The notes under the pieces: generated by a model
Databases searched by the model: none
What the model saw: the letters and a program-made list of their open reading frames with translations, nothing else
Told to the model about the DNA's origin: nothing
Origin: Nonomuraea jabiensis
GTDB lineage: Bacteria > Actinomycetota > Actinomycetes > Streptosporangiales > Streptosporangiaceae
Direction: 5' to 3'
DNA length: 64,000 nt
Assembly: GCF_014204795.1 (NCBI RefSeq)
Contig: NZ_JACHMB010000001.1
Coordinates: 9,684,501-9,748,500, forward strand
Program-made: the position numbers and the translations under genes
Shown: in pieces, positions 24,905-33,792 of the stretch
Position numbering within the stretch: position 1 is the first letter of the stretch
How the letters are laid out: each line of letters begins with the position of its first letter

Positions 24905-25930
24905 AGCCAGGCGGGCCGCGGGCACCTTCACCGCCACGCATGAGCCCTGGTGGGCCGCGGCCCGTCGCAAGCACGGGGCCGCGGACGGAACCCGGGCGCT
25001 GATTGAGGTGCTGCTGTTGCACCGGCGGATGGAGCATCGGCACGTCGTGGCGGGGATGGAGGCCGCGTTGAAGGTGGGCGCGCTGACCACCGATGCCGTC
25101 GGTGGCCGTTTGTGACCAGTTGCTGCGCCGCCGCCCTGGCGGCCGGTCCGCATCCGAGGGAGAGCTGCCATGACCTCTTTTCACCGCCGCGCCCTGACCG
25201 AGGAAGCGGCCGAAGCCTCGATCTACCAGGCCTGTCAGCGGTTGCGGCTGCCGACCATCCGCAGCCAGTTCGTCGAGCTGGCCGCCGCCGCCCCGCGCGA
25301 TCAGATGAGCTGTCTCGGTTTCCTGGCCGAGCTGCTGATGGCCGAATGTGATTACCGGGCCCGCAAAGCGTCGGAGCGGCGGATCAAGGCGGCGAGCTTT
25401 CCGAGACAGAAGTCGCTGCGCGAGTTCGATTTCGAGGCCAACCCCAACGTCGATCCGGCCGTCATCCACTCTCTGGCCACCTGCGACTGGGTGCGCAAAA
25501 CACCTGCCGCTGTGTCTGATCAGCGGCTCAGGAACCGGGAAGTCGCACCTGCTCATCGCGCTGGGCACCGAGGCCGCGCTGGCCCGGGTTCAAGGTCAAG
25601 TACACCCTGGCCGCCAACCTGGTCAACGAGCTGGTCGAGGCCGCCGATGAGAAGGTGCTGACCAAGACCATCGCCCGCTACGGCCGCGTCGATCTGCTTT
25701 GTATCGATGATGGGCTACATGGAGCTTGACCGGCACATAGCCGAACTGCTGTTCGATGAGACGGGCACCGAGTTCTACCGGCTGGCCCAGACTCGCGCCC
25801 AGGCCAACGCCGCCACCGTCGCGGGCAAGGCGCGGGCAAGGCGCGGGCTGACCTTATTCCTGGCTCGTCCTCGACAACGCCCGGCCCCGCCGCTGGGAGG
25901 AGCGGGTCAAGATGCAGCGCCCGCAGGCGA
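24905..25930 (+). pseudogene. IS21-family remnant (istA end plus broken istB)
   Basis: Up to TGA 25115 the frame encodes an IstA tail (EPWWAAARRKHGAADGTRAL...AALKVGALTTDAVGG). An IstB-like ORF follows from ATG 25170 (MTSFHRRALTEEAAEAS), but it is frameshifted near 25500 where the Walker A piece LISGSGTGKSHLLIALG is in another frame, shifted again near 25590 (KYTLAANLVNELVEAADEK), and has lost its Walker B to sensor segment after LLCIDD. Nothing here can transpose. Confidence 0.75.
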
Positions 25931-26023
25931 AGCCGAGGACGAACGATCCTGACGCGGGACGAGCCGCGGCGATCGTCGCAGTGTCGAGGAAGAGCCCCCA
26001 ACGACCAGCCAGGAGCCCTCATC

Positions 26024-26278
26024 ATGACCACGCTCGAACGCACCCTCGCCAAAGCCCTCACGGAGATCGTCATCTGGCTTGATCTCAGCGAGGACGACGC
26101 TATCGCCGAGGCCTCGATGCAGCTGCTGGAGCCGGTAATCGCCCTCCTGCAGGACCTGTCCGAGCAGGACCGGCGAGCCCTCGCCGAGCTGATCGACCAG
26201 TTCGCGCAGGAGGAAACCGACCCTGAGCGGCATCTGACGGCCTGGGAAACACCCGAAACCCTGGGTCTCCTGGCCTGA
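26024..26278 (+). CDS. Small acidic hypothetical protein
   Basis: 84 aa with a ribosome binding site (CCAGGAG) before the ATG. The sequence is helical and acidic (SEDDAIAEASMQLLEPVIAL, then DLSEQDRRALAELIDQF). It may be an orphan immunity-like or regulatory protein, but I recognise no family. It survives next to transposon debris. Confidence 0.55.
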   Translation: MTTLERTLAKALTEIVIWLDLSEDDAIAEASMQLLEPVIALLQDLSEQDRRALAELIDQFAQEETDPERHLTAWETPETLGLLA

Positions 26279-26294
26279 GAATGTGTCTTCAGCA

Positions 26295-26912
26295 CTAGCC
26301 GACATGGGCGGAGAGCACCTCGTCCACCAGGTTCTCGAGATCTGGCCAGGAGAGGTTGGGGCGATCGCGGCGCAGGAGCACCAGCCCGTGCATGCTCGCC
26401 CAGACGCAAAGGGTGGTCGATGAGGGCCCCTGTCCCGGCGCCTCACCCGTACACGCGCGGATGGCGTCGTCGAGCACGATGAGGGCGGGCATGCCGCGCT
26501 GCTTTCCTGGCTCCTGGCGTGGCAGCGTGGGGTTGCTGAACAGCACCCGGTACAGGCCGGGGCTACGTACGGCGAACGAGCAGTAAGCCATGCAGAGCGC
26601 GCGCAGGCGAGCCCTGGGGTCATCCCCCGCGGATCGTGCGGCCGCCGCCAGTTCCTCGGCCAGTTCGGTGAAGCGCTCCTCGAACAGCGCACCCACCAGC
26701 TCCCTCTTGTCGGCGAAGTGCAGGTAGACGCTTTGTGGCGTGATGCCGGCGGCCCGGGCCACGGCGCGCAGGGACGGGCCGTCGTCCTCGCCGGGCATCT
26801 CCTCCAGCAACCGGCCGACGGCAGCGATCAGGTCTGCACGGAGGCGTTCGCCTTCGCCTCGGGGATTGCGTGCGCGTGGCCGTGACCGGCCCTCGTCCGG
26901 CTGAACGCTCAT
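26295..26912 (-). CDS. TetR/AcrR-family regulator
   Basis: 205 aa. The HTH spans about residues 22-70: LRAVARAAGITPQSVYLHFA then DKRELVGALFEERF. The C-terminal part resembles the WHG (TetR_C_13) ligand domain. It is divergent from the metallo-hydrolase gene across a 40-bp palindrome, so it probably represses that gene and itself. Confidence 0.85.
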   Translation of the reverse strand: MSVQPDEGRSRPRARNPRGEGERLRADLIAAVGRLLEEMPGEDDGPSLRAVARAAGITPQSVYLHFADKRELVGALFEERFTELAEELAAAARSAGDDPRARLRALCMAYCSFAVRSPGLYRVLFSNPTLPRQEPGKQRGMPALIVLDDAIRACTGEAPGQGPSSTTLCVWASMHGLVLLRRDRPNLSWPDLENLVDEVLSAHVG

Positions 26913-26928
26913 GGTTGACGACGTTACC

Positions 26929-26968
26929 AGATACCTGTCTACTTATAGCTGTAAGCAGACGGGTGTCT
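26929..26968. promoter_or_regulatory. Long palindromic TetR operator
   Basis: Two overlapping 21-base arms (26929-26949 and 26948-26968) pair with 17 of 21 positions about the AGCT centre at 26947-26950; the core half-site is CTGTCTACTTATAGC on the left. A TTGACG box at 26915-26920 places a plus-strand promoter across it. The palindrome lies between the TetR gene and the hydrolase. Confidence 0.7.
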
Positions 26969-26984
26969 ACTAAAGAGGTCCGCC

Positions 26985-27734
26985 ATGAGTACAACCGTGC
27001 AGCGCATCGTTCACGCCAGCACCTTGATCGATTTCGATGGCGCCATGATCCTGACCGATCCCTGGTTCTCCGAGCGGCGTGGTTACCGCCAGGGCGAGCC
27101 CCGTTCGGTACGGTCCGCTGCGGACCTGCCGGAGCTGGCCGGGATCGTGATCAGTCACGGCCACTACGACCACTGCGACGTGGACGCGCTGGCCGGCTAC
27201 CCGAACAAGTCCGTGCCCGTCGCCACCACCCGGGGCGTGGCCGACAAGCTGCACGCCGTGGGGTTCACCACGGTCACGGAGCTGGCCGACTGGGAGAGTA
27301 TCGAGCTCGGCCCGGTACGCGTCACCGCGACGCCGGCCCGGCATTCGGTGCCCGAGTCCACCTTCATGCTGCAGGCCGACGGCAGGTCGGTGTTCTTCGG
27401 CGCCGACACCCTGCGTGTTCCGGAACTGGATGAAATCGCCGCCCGCTTCCCCGAGATCGACTTGGCGCTGCTGCCCATCAACGGCTTGAGCATCCGGCCG
27501 ATGTTCAACCACAAGGTCGTCATGGATGCCGAGGAGGCCGCCGACCTCACCAGAGCCCTGCGTCCCCGGCTGGCCGTGCCGATCCACTACGCCTACACCG
27601 CCGGCCCGGTACGTGACCGCCTGCTCCTCAAGCTCGACCGCAACCGCCCTGACCTCTACCGCGACGCCACCGCCGACCTGGCCCCGGACACTGATGTCCG
27701 AATCCTGTCCACCGGGGAGGCTCTGTCTCTGTGA
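26985..27734 (+). CDS. Metallo-beta-lactamase fold hydrolase (UlaG-like)
   Basis: 249 aa. The metal-binding motif is SHGHYDHCDV (HxHxDH), with later ligands in ATPARHSVPE and FFGADTL. A final His is in VPIHYAYT. This is the UlaG/L-ascorbate-lactonase or NAPE-PLD-like branch rather than a true beta-lactamase. It is divergent from, and probably repressed by, the TetR protein. Confidence 0.85.
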   Translation: MSTTVQRIVHASTLIDFDGAMILTDPWFSERRGYRQGEPRSVRSAADLPELAGIVISHGHYDHCDVDALAGYPNKSVPVATTRGVADKLHAVGFTTVTELADWESIELGPVRVTATPARHSVPESTFMLQADGRSVFFGADTLRVPELDEIAARFPEIDLALLPINGLSIRPMFNHKVVMDAEEAADLTRALRPRLAVPIHYAYTAGPVRDRLLLKLDRNRPDLYRDATADLAPDTDVRILSTGEALSL

Positions 27735-27819
27735 CCCGGTCCACGGCGCCGGGCCGCGGTCGGCGGGGGTTGGCACGCGATCGCACAGGGTCCGTCAGCG
27801 GTGTGGCTCAAAGCTGCCG

Positions 27820-28215
27820 CCTCGAACTCGGCCGCGACCCGAGCGGTCGCGGCGGTGGCGTCGGTGAAGTCGATGCCGGCGATCCATTCGGCGGGGCGGT
27901 TCAGCTCGACGTACGTGTGAAGGATGTTGCCCGCCTCGCGGTGCGCGATGATCCCCTTTCCCGGGCTCAGCGCGTACATCGCGCCAACACCGACCGCCTC
28001 GGCCGTCGCAGTGTGCCGCTCGTCGGCGTCGTACAGGTAGGTGTCGATGAACGTCGTGCCGACGTACTCGGGCTCGGCGTCGGAGAGCAGCGGGCGGACC
28101 TTCGACCAGGCGCCGTCGGCACCGACGAGGAGAGCGCTGGCCACGGTCGAGCCGTCGGCGAAGGTCAGCTCGTGACGGCCGGCGCCGAGAGGCCGGACAT
28201 CGGTGACCTTGCCGG
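27820..28215 (-). pseudogene. FAD-dependent monooxygenase fragment
   Basis: About 130 residues of an aromatic-ring hydroxylase-like protein are recognisable (LTFADGSTVASALLVGADGA, then WSKVRPLL, and LHTYVELNRPAEWIAGIDF). GADGAWSKVR is the second FAD-binding motif. Both the N-terminal Rossmann part and the C-terminus are missing. It abuts an MFS fragment on the opposite strand. Confidence 0.7.
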
Positions 28216-28235
28216 ATCCGGAGGAGGGCAGGCGG

Positions 28236-28487
28236 GCGGCCGCGGGGATCGCGACGGTGACGAGCCTGTCGATCGCGTTCGGCACGGCGGTGGCGGGGGT
28301 CCTGGTCAACCTGGGCGGCGGGTCGATGCTGGACTCGGCGCGGTACGTGTTGTTCGGGCTGGCGCTGCTGTGCGCGTCCGGCGCCCTGACCGCGCACGCG
28401 GTGAACCGGACCGATCCCGCGCTCACCGCCCATCCCGAGTCCCGCTCGGCGTCGTCTCCCGAGTCCCGCTCGGCGTCGTCGCTGTGA
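28236..28487 (+). pseudogene. C-terminal fragment of a DHA2-type MFS exporter
   Basis: AGIATVTSLSIAFGTAVAGV followed by FGLALLCASGALTAHAV is the last two membrane segments of EmrB/QacA-like transporters. The 5' part is absent and the DNA upstream belongs to the FAD monooxygenase fragment, so the two were joined by a deletion. Confidence 0.6.
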
Positions 28488-28510
28488 ACGCCTCGGCGTC
28501 GTCGCTGTGA
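28436..28510 (+). repeat. Short tandem repeats at the MFS fragment end
   Basis: The unit CCGAGTCCCGCTCGGCGTCG occurs twice in a row (from 28436), then CTCGGCGTCGTCGCTGTGAA twice. They add PESRSASS repeats to the reading frame and suggest replication slippage. Confidence 0.6.
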
Positions 28511-28531
28511 ATGTCCACCGGTGAGGGCCGT

Positions 28532-29398
28532 TCACAGCAGCAGCGCGGCCAGATCCTCCCATTGACGCAGCGGCGGCCGGTCCGGGGTGGCCGTGAGCAC
28601 GTGCAGGCTGACGTGGTCCGCGCCCGCCTGGAGGTGCTCGCCGACGCGGCGGGCGACCTCCTCGGGGCCGCCGGTCGCCACCAGCGCGTCGACCAGCCGC
28701 TCGTCCAGCGACTCGGGGTCGTCGAAGCCCAGCCGGCGCAGCGGCGTGAGCCGGTTGGGCAGGGCGGCGGCCGCGTGGGCGCGGGCCAGCTCGGCCGCGC
28801 GGGAAGCTGACGGGTCGAGGACGGCGAGCTGGGTGACCGCCAGCAGCGGCCGCGGCCCGAGCAGGCCGCGGGCGTGGCGGGTGTGGGTGACCGGCATGCC
28901 CAGCGGGTGGGCGCCCGCGGCCCGTTCGGCGGCGAGTTCGAGCATCCTGGGGCCCAGCGCGGCCAGGATGCGAGGCGCCGCGGGGACCGGCGGGCCGAAC
29001 GGGGCGGCGTCCATCGCCTCCAGGTAGGCGCGCATGGTCGCGACCGGCGGGCCGAAGCGGTGGCCGCGTACGCCGGTCACCACGGCGGGGTGGCCGACCC
29101 CGAGGCCCAGCAGGAACCGCCCAGGGAACGCCTCGGCGAGGGTGCGCTGCGCGGCCGCGGTGGTGACGGCGTCGCGGGCGTGGATGCCGGCGGTGCCGGT
29201 GGCGACGACGGTCCGCCGGGTGAGCGACAGCAGCAGGGCCGCCTGCGCCATGGCCTCGCGGCCGGTCGTCTCGGGGAACCACAGCGCCGGGTAGCCGAGG
29301 TCCTCGACGGCCGCGGCCGCCTCACGCAGGACGGGGGCCGGGTAGCGGTCCAGCTCGCCCGCCCAGATGCCGACCCGTCCGAGCTCGGGTGCGCTCAT
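28532..29398 (-). CDS. LLM-class F420/FMN-dependent oxidoreductase
   Basis: 288 aa. The luciferase-like TIM-barrel pattern is clear: GRVGIWAGELDRYPA, LGYPALWFPETTGREA, VVATGTAGIHARD, FLLGLGVGHPAVVTG and HPLGMPVTHT. Many relatives bind coenzyme F420. The ATG at 29398 overlaps the stop of the upstream NmrA gene (ATGA), so both are made together and probably controlled by the divergent TetR. Confidence 0.85.
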   Translation of the reverse strand: MSAPELGRVGIWAGELDRYPAPVLREAAAAVEDLGYPALWFPETTGREAMAQAALLLSLTRRTVVATGTAGIHARDAVTTAAAQRTLAEAFPGRFLLGLGVGHPAVVTGVRGHRFGPPVATMRAYLEAMDAAPFGPPVPAAPRILAALGPRMLELAAERAAGAHPLGMPVTHTRHARGLLGPRPLLAVTQLAVLDPSASRAAELARAHAAAALPNRLTPLRRLGFDDPESLDERLVDALVATGGPEEVARRVGEHLQAGADHVSLHVLTATPDRPPLRQWEDLAALLL

Positions 29399-30297
29399 CG
29401 CGCGTCGTGTGCGGTCAGGAAGCCGTCGATCGCGGCCGCGCCGGTGCGGGCCAGCCAGGTGCGCAGATCCATCAGCTCGGGGTACAGCGCGCGGGCGAAG
29501 GAGACGTCGGCGCGCCAGCCGCGTTCGTTGAGCCAGGTGTAGGCGAAGGCGAACTCCTCGCCGGCCCGGGCGATCACCTCGATCGGGACCTGGACGTAGG
29601 GCAGCGGCCGGCCGATGGCCTCGGAGATGGCCGCGGTGATCTCCAGCGGGGTCAGCTCGTCGCCGGCCAGGTCCACCGCACGGCCGATCCACTCCTGCGG
29701 CCGGGCGAAGGCCAGGGCCGCGAAGGCGCCGACGTCGTCGACGGCCATGATCTGCTGCGGTACGGCCGGCTCGAACGCGGTGGTCACGGCGCCGTCGTGC
29801 AGGTGATAGGCGCCGGTGTAGTTCTCCATGAACGAGACCGGGCGCAGGAAGGTCGCGGGCAGGCCCAGCCGGGTGATGTGCTGCTCGATGCGCCACTTGC
29901 TCACCACGTTCTGGGGCAGCTTCTCGGTGTCGTGGCGGCCCGCGCCGGCGACGGAGGCGTAGACCAGGTGCCGCACGCCGGCGGCGTGGGCGGCCTCGGC
30001 GACGTTGCGGCCCCAGGCGACCTCGTGGTCGGCGGTGAAGCCGGCCGGGGTGCCGGGGGAGCCGACGGTGGGCTGGACGCTGAACAGGCCGTGGGCGCCC
30101 TCGGCGGCGGCGGTGAGGGAGGCGGGGTCGTCCATCTCGGCGCGTACGAGCCGGGCTCCGGCCTGCGCCAGCGCCCGGGCCCCGGCGGCGTCCGGGTCGC
30201 GGGTCACCGCCCGTACGTGCCAGCCGTCGGCGAGCAGCCGGGCCGTCACGGCGCGGCCCTGCAGGCCGGTCGCCCCGATCACGACGATGGTCTTCAC
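29395..30297 (-). CDS. NmrA-family NAD(P)-binding protein
   Basis: 300 aa from the GTG at 30297 with CTGGAGA as ribosome binding site. GATGLQGRAV is the NmrA dinucleotide motif, followed by VVSKWRIEQHI and FLRPVSFMENY, a hallmark of NmrA/HSCARG-like proteins. These act as redox sensors or reductases. First gene of the pair with the LLM oxidoreductase. Confidence 0.85.
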   Translation of the reverse strand: MKTIVVIGATGLQGRAVTARLLADGWHVRAVTRDPDAAGARALAQAGARLVRAEMDDPASLTAAAEGAHGLFSVQPTVGSPGTPAGFTADHEVAWGRNVAEAAHAAGVRHLVYASVAGAGRHDTEKLPQNVVSKWRIEQHITRLGLPATFLRPVSFMENYTGAYHLHDGAVTTAFEPAVPQQIMAVDDVGAFAALAFARPQEWIGRAVDLAGDELTPLEITAAISEAIGRPLPYVQVPIEVIARAGEEFAFAYTWLNERGWRADVSFARALYPELMDLRTWLARTGAAAIDGFLTAHDAR

Positions 30298-30339
30298 GAT
30301 GGTGTCTCCAGGAGGTGGGCGTGCGGAGGCCACCCACCT

Positions 30340-30394
30340 AACCGGGGTGGCCCTCCGTTTACAGGTGAGTACGATATGGAGGGCCACCCCGGTT
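30340..30394. promoter_or_regulatory. Perfect 17-bp inverted repeat between NmrA and TetR genes
   Basis: AACCGGGGTGGCCCTCC (30340-30356) recurs inverted at 30378-30394 with a 21-bp spacer that holds possible promoter elements (TTTACA, TACGAT). Perfect conservation of both arms in a divergent gap next to a TetR gene marks it as the operator region. Confidence 0.75.
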
Positions 30395-30416
30395 TTGCAA
30401 GCCCGCTGGAGAACGC

Positions 30417-31016
30417 ATGCCGCACGACAGCCGTACGACCTCGCCCGCGCGGCCGATGCGCGCCGATGCGCGCCGCAACTACGACCGCATCCTGGCCGCG
30501 GCCGCCGAAGCCATCGCCGAACAGGGAGCCGAGGCGTCCCTGGAGGAGATCGCCCGCCGCGCCGGCGTCGGCTCGGCCACGCTGCACCGGCACTTCCCGT
30601 CCCGGCAGCAGCTGCTGGAGGCCGTCTTCCGGGACAAGGTCGAGGCCCTGTGCGCCGGCGCCGCCGACCTGGCCGGCCACCCGGACGCGGGGCAGGCGCT
30701 GGTGACCTGGCTGGGCGCTGTGGCCACGCACGCCGTCTCCAACCGCGGCCTGGCCGCCTCACTGATGCGCGGCGCCCACGACGGCGACCCCACCCTGGGC
30801 GCCACCTGCCACGCGATGATCGTGACCGCCGGCGACGCCCTGCTGGCCCGCGCCCGCCACGCGAACGCCGTACGCGCCGACGTGGCCATCGCCGACCTGC
30901 TCACCCTCGTCAACGCCATCTGCCTGGCCGTCGAACACGAACCCGACGGCGCCGCCCAGGCCGACCGGCTGCTCAACCTCGCCCTCACCGGAGTGGGCCC
31001 CACCCGGCAGAGCTGA
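30417..31016 (+). CDS. TetR-family regulator
   Basis: 199 aa. HTH: RILAAAAEAIAEQGAEASLE, then IARRAGVGSATLHRHFPSRQ. The C-terminal domain has the SCO4008-like pattern (VTWLGAVATHAVSNRGLAASL). It is divergent from the NmrA/LLM pair and lies beside the 17-bp inverted repeat, so it most likely represses that pair. Confidence 0.85.
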   Translation: MPHDSRTTSPARPMRADARRNYDRILAAAAEAIAEQGAEASLEEIARRAGVGSATLHRHFPSRQQLLEAVFRDKVEALCAGAADLAGHPDAGQALVTWLGAVATHAVSNRGLAASLMRGAHDGDPTLGATCHAMIVTAGDALLARARHANAVRADVAIADLLTLVNAICLAVEHEPDGAAQADRLLNLALTGVGPTRQS

Positions 31017-31036
31017 GGGGCAGGGGAGCGGCGTCA

Positions 31037-31876
31037 ATGGAGCCGATCCGTGGTAGGAACTTTCGGGATGGAATTCTTCTGCCCGTTCGGCGGGCGGCGG
31101 TGATGCGCAGACTTCGAGGTGACGTCGTGCTCGTGCTGGGCATCGAGGTGCCGGACGACCTGCTCGAACGGTGGCTCGGCTGGTTCGCGCCGCCGGTGCA
31201 GCCTTTCGTGATCCCGCCCGATCTGGCCGCCTCCCTCAAGCTCGACGACGACCGGGACCGGCTCACGCCCGAGGTCAGGGACACCTTCTGCCTCTACGGC
31301 CTGGGTTCGTCGGCGCTGGTGTGGCTGACCGAGGCCGGCGCGCGCCGGCTGCCGGCCGCGGTCAGGCGCAGCCAGCCCACGCCGCACCGCTGGCCCGCCT
31401 CGATCGCCGGGCGCGAGCTCGGGGCCGTGGTCACCTACGTCGAGAAGGGGCGCCGCCCCAGCCGGCACCGCGACGTCGCCCCCGCCACGTGGGAGGCCAT
31501 CGCCTCCGCGCTGCCCGGAGCGCGTCACCTCGCCGGGACCTTCCCTGCCCGAAGCGGCCCGAACTGCTTCGCCACGGTGATGGCGGCCTGCGGTGTCGAA
31601 GACGCGCAGGAGGCGTGGATGCTCCGCGAGCCGTTCGAGGACTGGCTCGCCGAGCACACCGCGAAGGGCGGGCGCGACGGCGAGCCGGGCACCGTCCTGG
31701 TCTGGCGGAGCGCCGACGGAGCCGCGCAGCACGCCGCGCTCACCCTCGGGGACGGCTGGGCGCTTCACAAGCCCTCCCAAGGCTGGATGAGCCCGACAAA
31801 GGTCCTCACCCTGGGGGAGCTGAAGTACAGCGCCCGAGCCGCAGGCCGGCGCCTTCACCGCCACCACCTTCGGTGA
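31037..31876 (+). CDS. Hypothetical protein with a possible NlpC/P60-like C-terminus
   Basis: 279 aa. The C-terminal half contains ARSGPNCFATVMAACGV, a Cys at the start of a helix, then GTVLVWRSADGAAQHAALTL and DGWALHKPSQGW, in the order Cys, hydrophobic strand, His seen in NlpC/P60 peptidases. The N-terminal half (MEPIRGRNFRDGI...) is unfamiliar; an ATG at 31103 is an alternative start. No signal peptide is seen. Function unproven. Confidence 0.55.
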   Translation: MEPIRGRNFRDGILLPVRRAAVMRRLRGDVVLVLGIEVPDDLLERWLGWFAPPVQPFVIPPDLAASLKLDDDRDRLTPEVRDTFCLYGLGSSALVWLTEAGARRLPAAVRRSQPTPHRWPASIAGRELGAVVTYVEKGRRPSRHRDVAPATWEAIASALPGARHLAGTFPARSGPNCFATVMAACGVEDAQEAWMLREPFEDWLAEHTAKGGRDGEPGTVLVWRSADGAAQHAALTLGDGWALHKPSQGWMSPTKVLTLGELKYSARAAGRRLHRHHLR

Positions 31877-31897
31877 CTTCGCCCCCCCGGGCGATGG

Positions 31898-32287
31898 CTA
31901 GGCTTCGGCGCGTTTCTCCAGCCGGCTGCCCCGCGGCAAGGTGACGGCCATGATGTTGCTGGGGATGTCCAGCTCGATGCGGTGCCACCGCCCGCGCGGG
32001 ACGATGGCGGCGGTCCCGGCCGTCAGCCTGATCTCTTCCTCCTCCTGCCCCGGCCGCTCCGGACGCAGATAGAGGCGGATCTTCCCGACCAGGCAGGAGA
32101 TGACCTCCTCGGCCTCGGGATGCACCTCCCAGTGGTCGGCGTGGACGTCGGCGCCGGTCCTGGCGTGGAAGGCCGTCAGCCGCCAGCCGTCCGGGTCGGC
32201 CTCCATCGTCGCCTTCCCGGCGTGGATCTTGCCGCCTTGGCGCAGGTGGACAGAGGACGCGAAGAGATCGATCGGGTGCACAGACAT
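31898..32287 (-). CDS. Cupin-domain protein
   Basis: 129 aa from the ATG at 32287, preceded by AAAGGGGCG. Cupin motif 1 is HADHWEVHPEAEEVISCLVG (H-x-H-like with Glu) and motif 2 is GTAAIVPRGRWHRIEL. Small cupins of this type bind a metal in a beta-barrel. A longer frame to 32329 exists but lacks an RBS. Function unknown. Confidence 0.75.
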   Translation of the reverse strand: MSVHPIDLFASSVHLRQGGKIHAGKATMEADPDGWRLTAFHARTGADVHADHWEVHPEAEEVISCLVGKIRLYLRPERPGQEEEEIRLTAGTAAIVPRGRWHRIELDIPSNIMAVTLPRGSRLEKRAEA

Positions 32288-32325
32288 GCCGAGACGCCCC
32301 TTTTCTGCGGTGGGTGGATCGCCGG

Positions 32326-33792
32326 TCAATCCCGGGCGGAGAGCGAAACACGGTCATCGACCTGCCCGGCCCGCGCGGGCGGGTTGTCCCCGCGCAGGAC
32401 CGTCAGGGCGATGAGGACGGCGCCGAGCAGGAGCACGGCGCCCAGGCTCAGGCCGAGCGCGTAACCGTCGTTGAGGGCCTCGGGCGTGACGGCCTGGCCG
32501 GTGCGGTCGTGCGCGACGGTGCCCAGGACGGCCAGCCCGAGCGAGGCGCCGATCTGGCGGGAGCTGTTGAGCAGGCCCGAGGCGGCGCCGGTCTCATGGG
32601 CCGCGACGCCGACGGTCGCGGTGGAGACCACCGGCCCCAGGCACAGCCCGAAGCCGACGCCGGCGACGATCGAGGGCCCCAGGACGTCCGTGACGAACGC
32701 GCCGTCCGCGCTGATCAGGCCGAACCAGGCGAACCCGGCCGCCGTCAGCAGCCCGCCGATGACCAGCAGCGTACGCGGCGCGAGCCGGTAGCCGAGTTTG
32801 ACCGCCAGCACGGAGCCGGCCACCACGCCCAGCGCGAACGGCAGGAACTCCACCCCCGTCAGGGCCGGCCCCGTCCCGAGCACGCGTTGCAGGTAGAGGG
32901 AGGCGAAGTAGAAGGCCGCAGCCATGGCCGCCCCCACCAGCAGGTTGTAGGCGTTCGCGCCGGCGACCGACCGGTTGGCCAACAGGCCGAGCCGGATCAG
33001 CGGCTCGCGGGCCGTGGTCCGCTCGACGACGATGAACGCGGCCAGCAGCACGACGGCGACCGCCAGCGTCGCCACGGTGACCGGCGAGGTCCACGCGTAC
33101 CGGTCAGTGCGGACGATCCCGAACACCAGCAGGGTCATGCCCGCCGTGGCCAGAACCGCGCCGAGCACGTCCGGACGGGCGCCGCGCACCGGAGGCGGCC
33201 CGGCGGGCACCGCCCGCCACGTCAGCGCCAGCGCGCAAGCGGCCATGGGCACGCTCACGAACATCACCCACCGCCAGCCGGCGTACTCGGTGAGCACGCC
33301 GCCGATCAGGACGCCGAGCGCGCCCCCGGCGGCGTTCGTCGCGCTCCAGATCCCGAACGCCCGCACGCGCGCCCGGCCCGCGGGGAACGTCGTCGTCAGC
33401 AGCGCCAGCGCGGCCGGGGCCAGGGCGGCGGCCCCGATGCCCTGCGCGGCCCGGGCGGCGACCAGCTGACCGGGTTCCTGGGCGAGACCGCCGGCGAGCG
33501 AGGCCAGACCGAACAGGGCGAGCCCGAGCAGCAGGACCGGCTTGCGGCCGTAGCGGTCGGCGGCCTTGCCGCCCAGCAGGAGCAGCCCGCCGAAGGTGAG
33601 CGCATAGGCGTGGATCACCCAGGTCAGGCCCACCGCGCTGAATCCCAGGCCGGCGGCGATCTGCGCAAGCCCGACGTTGACGACCGACAGGTCCAGCGAC
33701 ACCATGAACTGGACGACGGCCACCGCGGCGAGGGTGAGCCCCGGCCGGGCACCCGGTTCGGCGAGCGCGCCCGCTGATCGTCTGCTGGTCAA
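32326..33792 (-). CDS. DHA2-family MFS drug transporter
   Basis: 488 aa with about 14 hydrophobic segments, as in EmrB/QacA proteins. MFS motif A is GGKAADRYGRKPVLL, motif B-like RAAQGIGAAALAPAALAL, and motif C GGALGVLIGGVLTEYAGWR. TTG start at 33792. Probably a proton-driven multidrug exporter. Confidence 0.9.
   Translation of the reverse strand: MTSRRSAGALAEPGARPGLTLAAVAVVQFMVSLDLSVVNVGLAQIAAGLGFSAVGLTWVIHAYALTFGGLLLLGGKAADRYGRKPVLLLGLALFGLASLAGGLAQEPGQLVAARAAQGIGAAALAPAALALLTTTFPAGRARVRAFGIWSATNAAGGALGVLIGGVLTEYAGWRWVMFVSVPMAACALALTWRAVPAGPPPVRGARPDVLGAVLATAGMTLLVFGIVRTDRYAWTSPVTVATLAVAVVLLAAFIVVERTTAREPLIRLGLLANRSVAGANAYNLLVGAAMAAAFYFASLYLQRVLGTGPALTGVEFLPFALGVVAGSVLAVKLGYRLAPRTLLVIGGLLTAAGFAWFGLISADGAFVTDVLGPSIVAGVGFGLCLGPVVSTATVGVAAHETGAASGLLNSSRQIGASLGLAVLGTVAHDRTGQAVTPEALNDGYALGLSLGAVLLLGAVLIALTVLRGDNPPARAGQVDDRVSLSARD

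Noticed and set aside
28436..28510. CRISPR-like repeats
   Set aside because: Only two units of each repeat in tandem, without spacers of equal length or cas genes.
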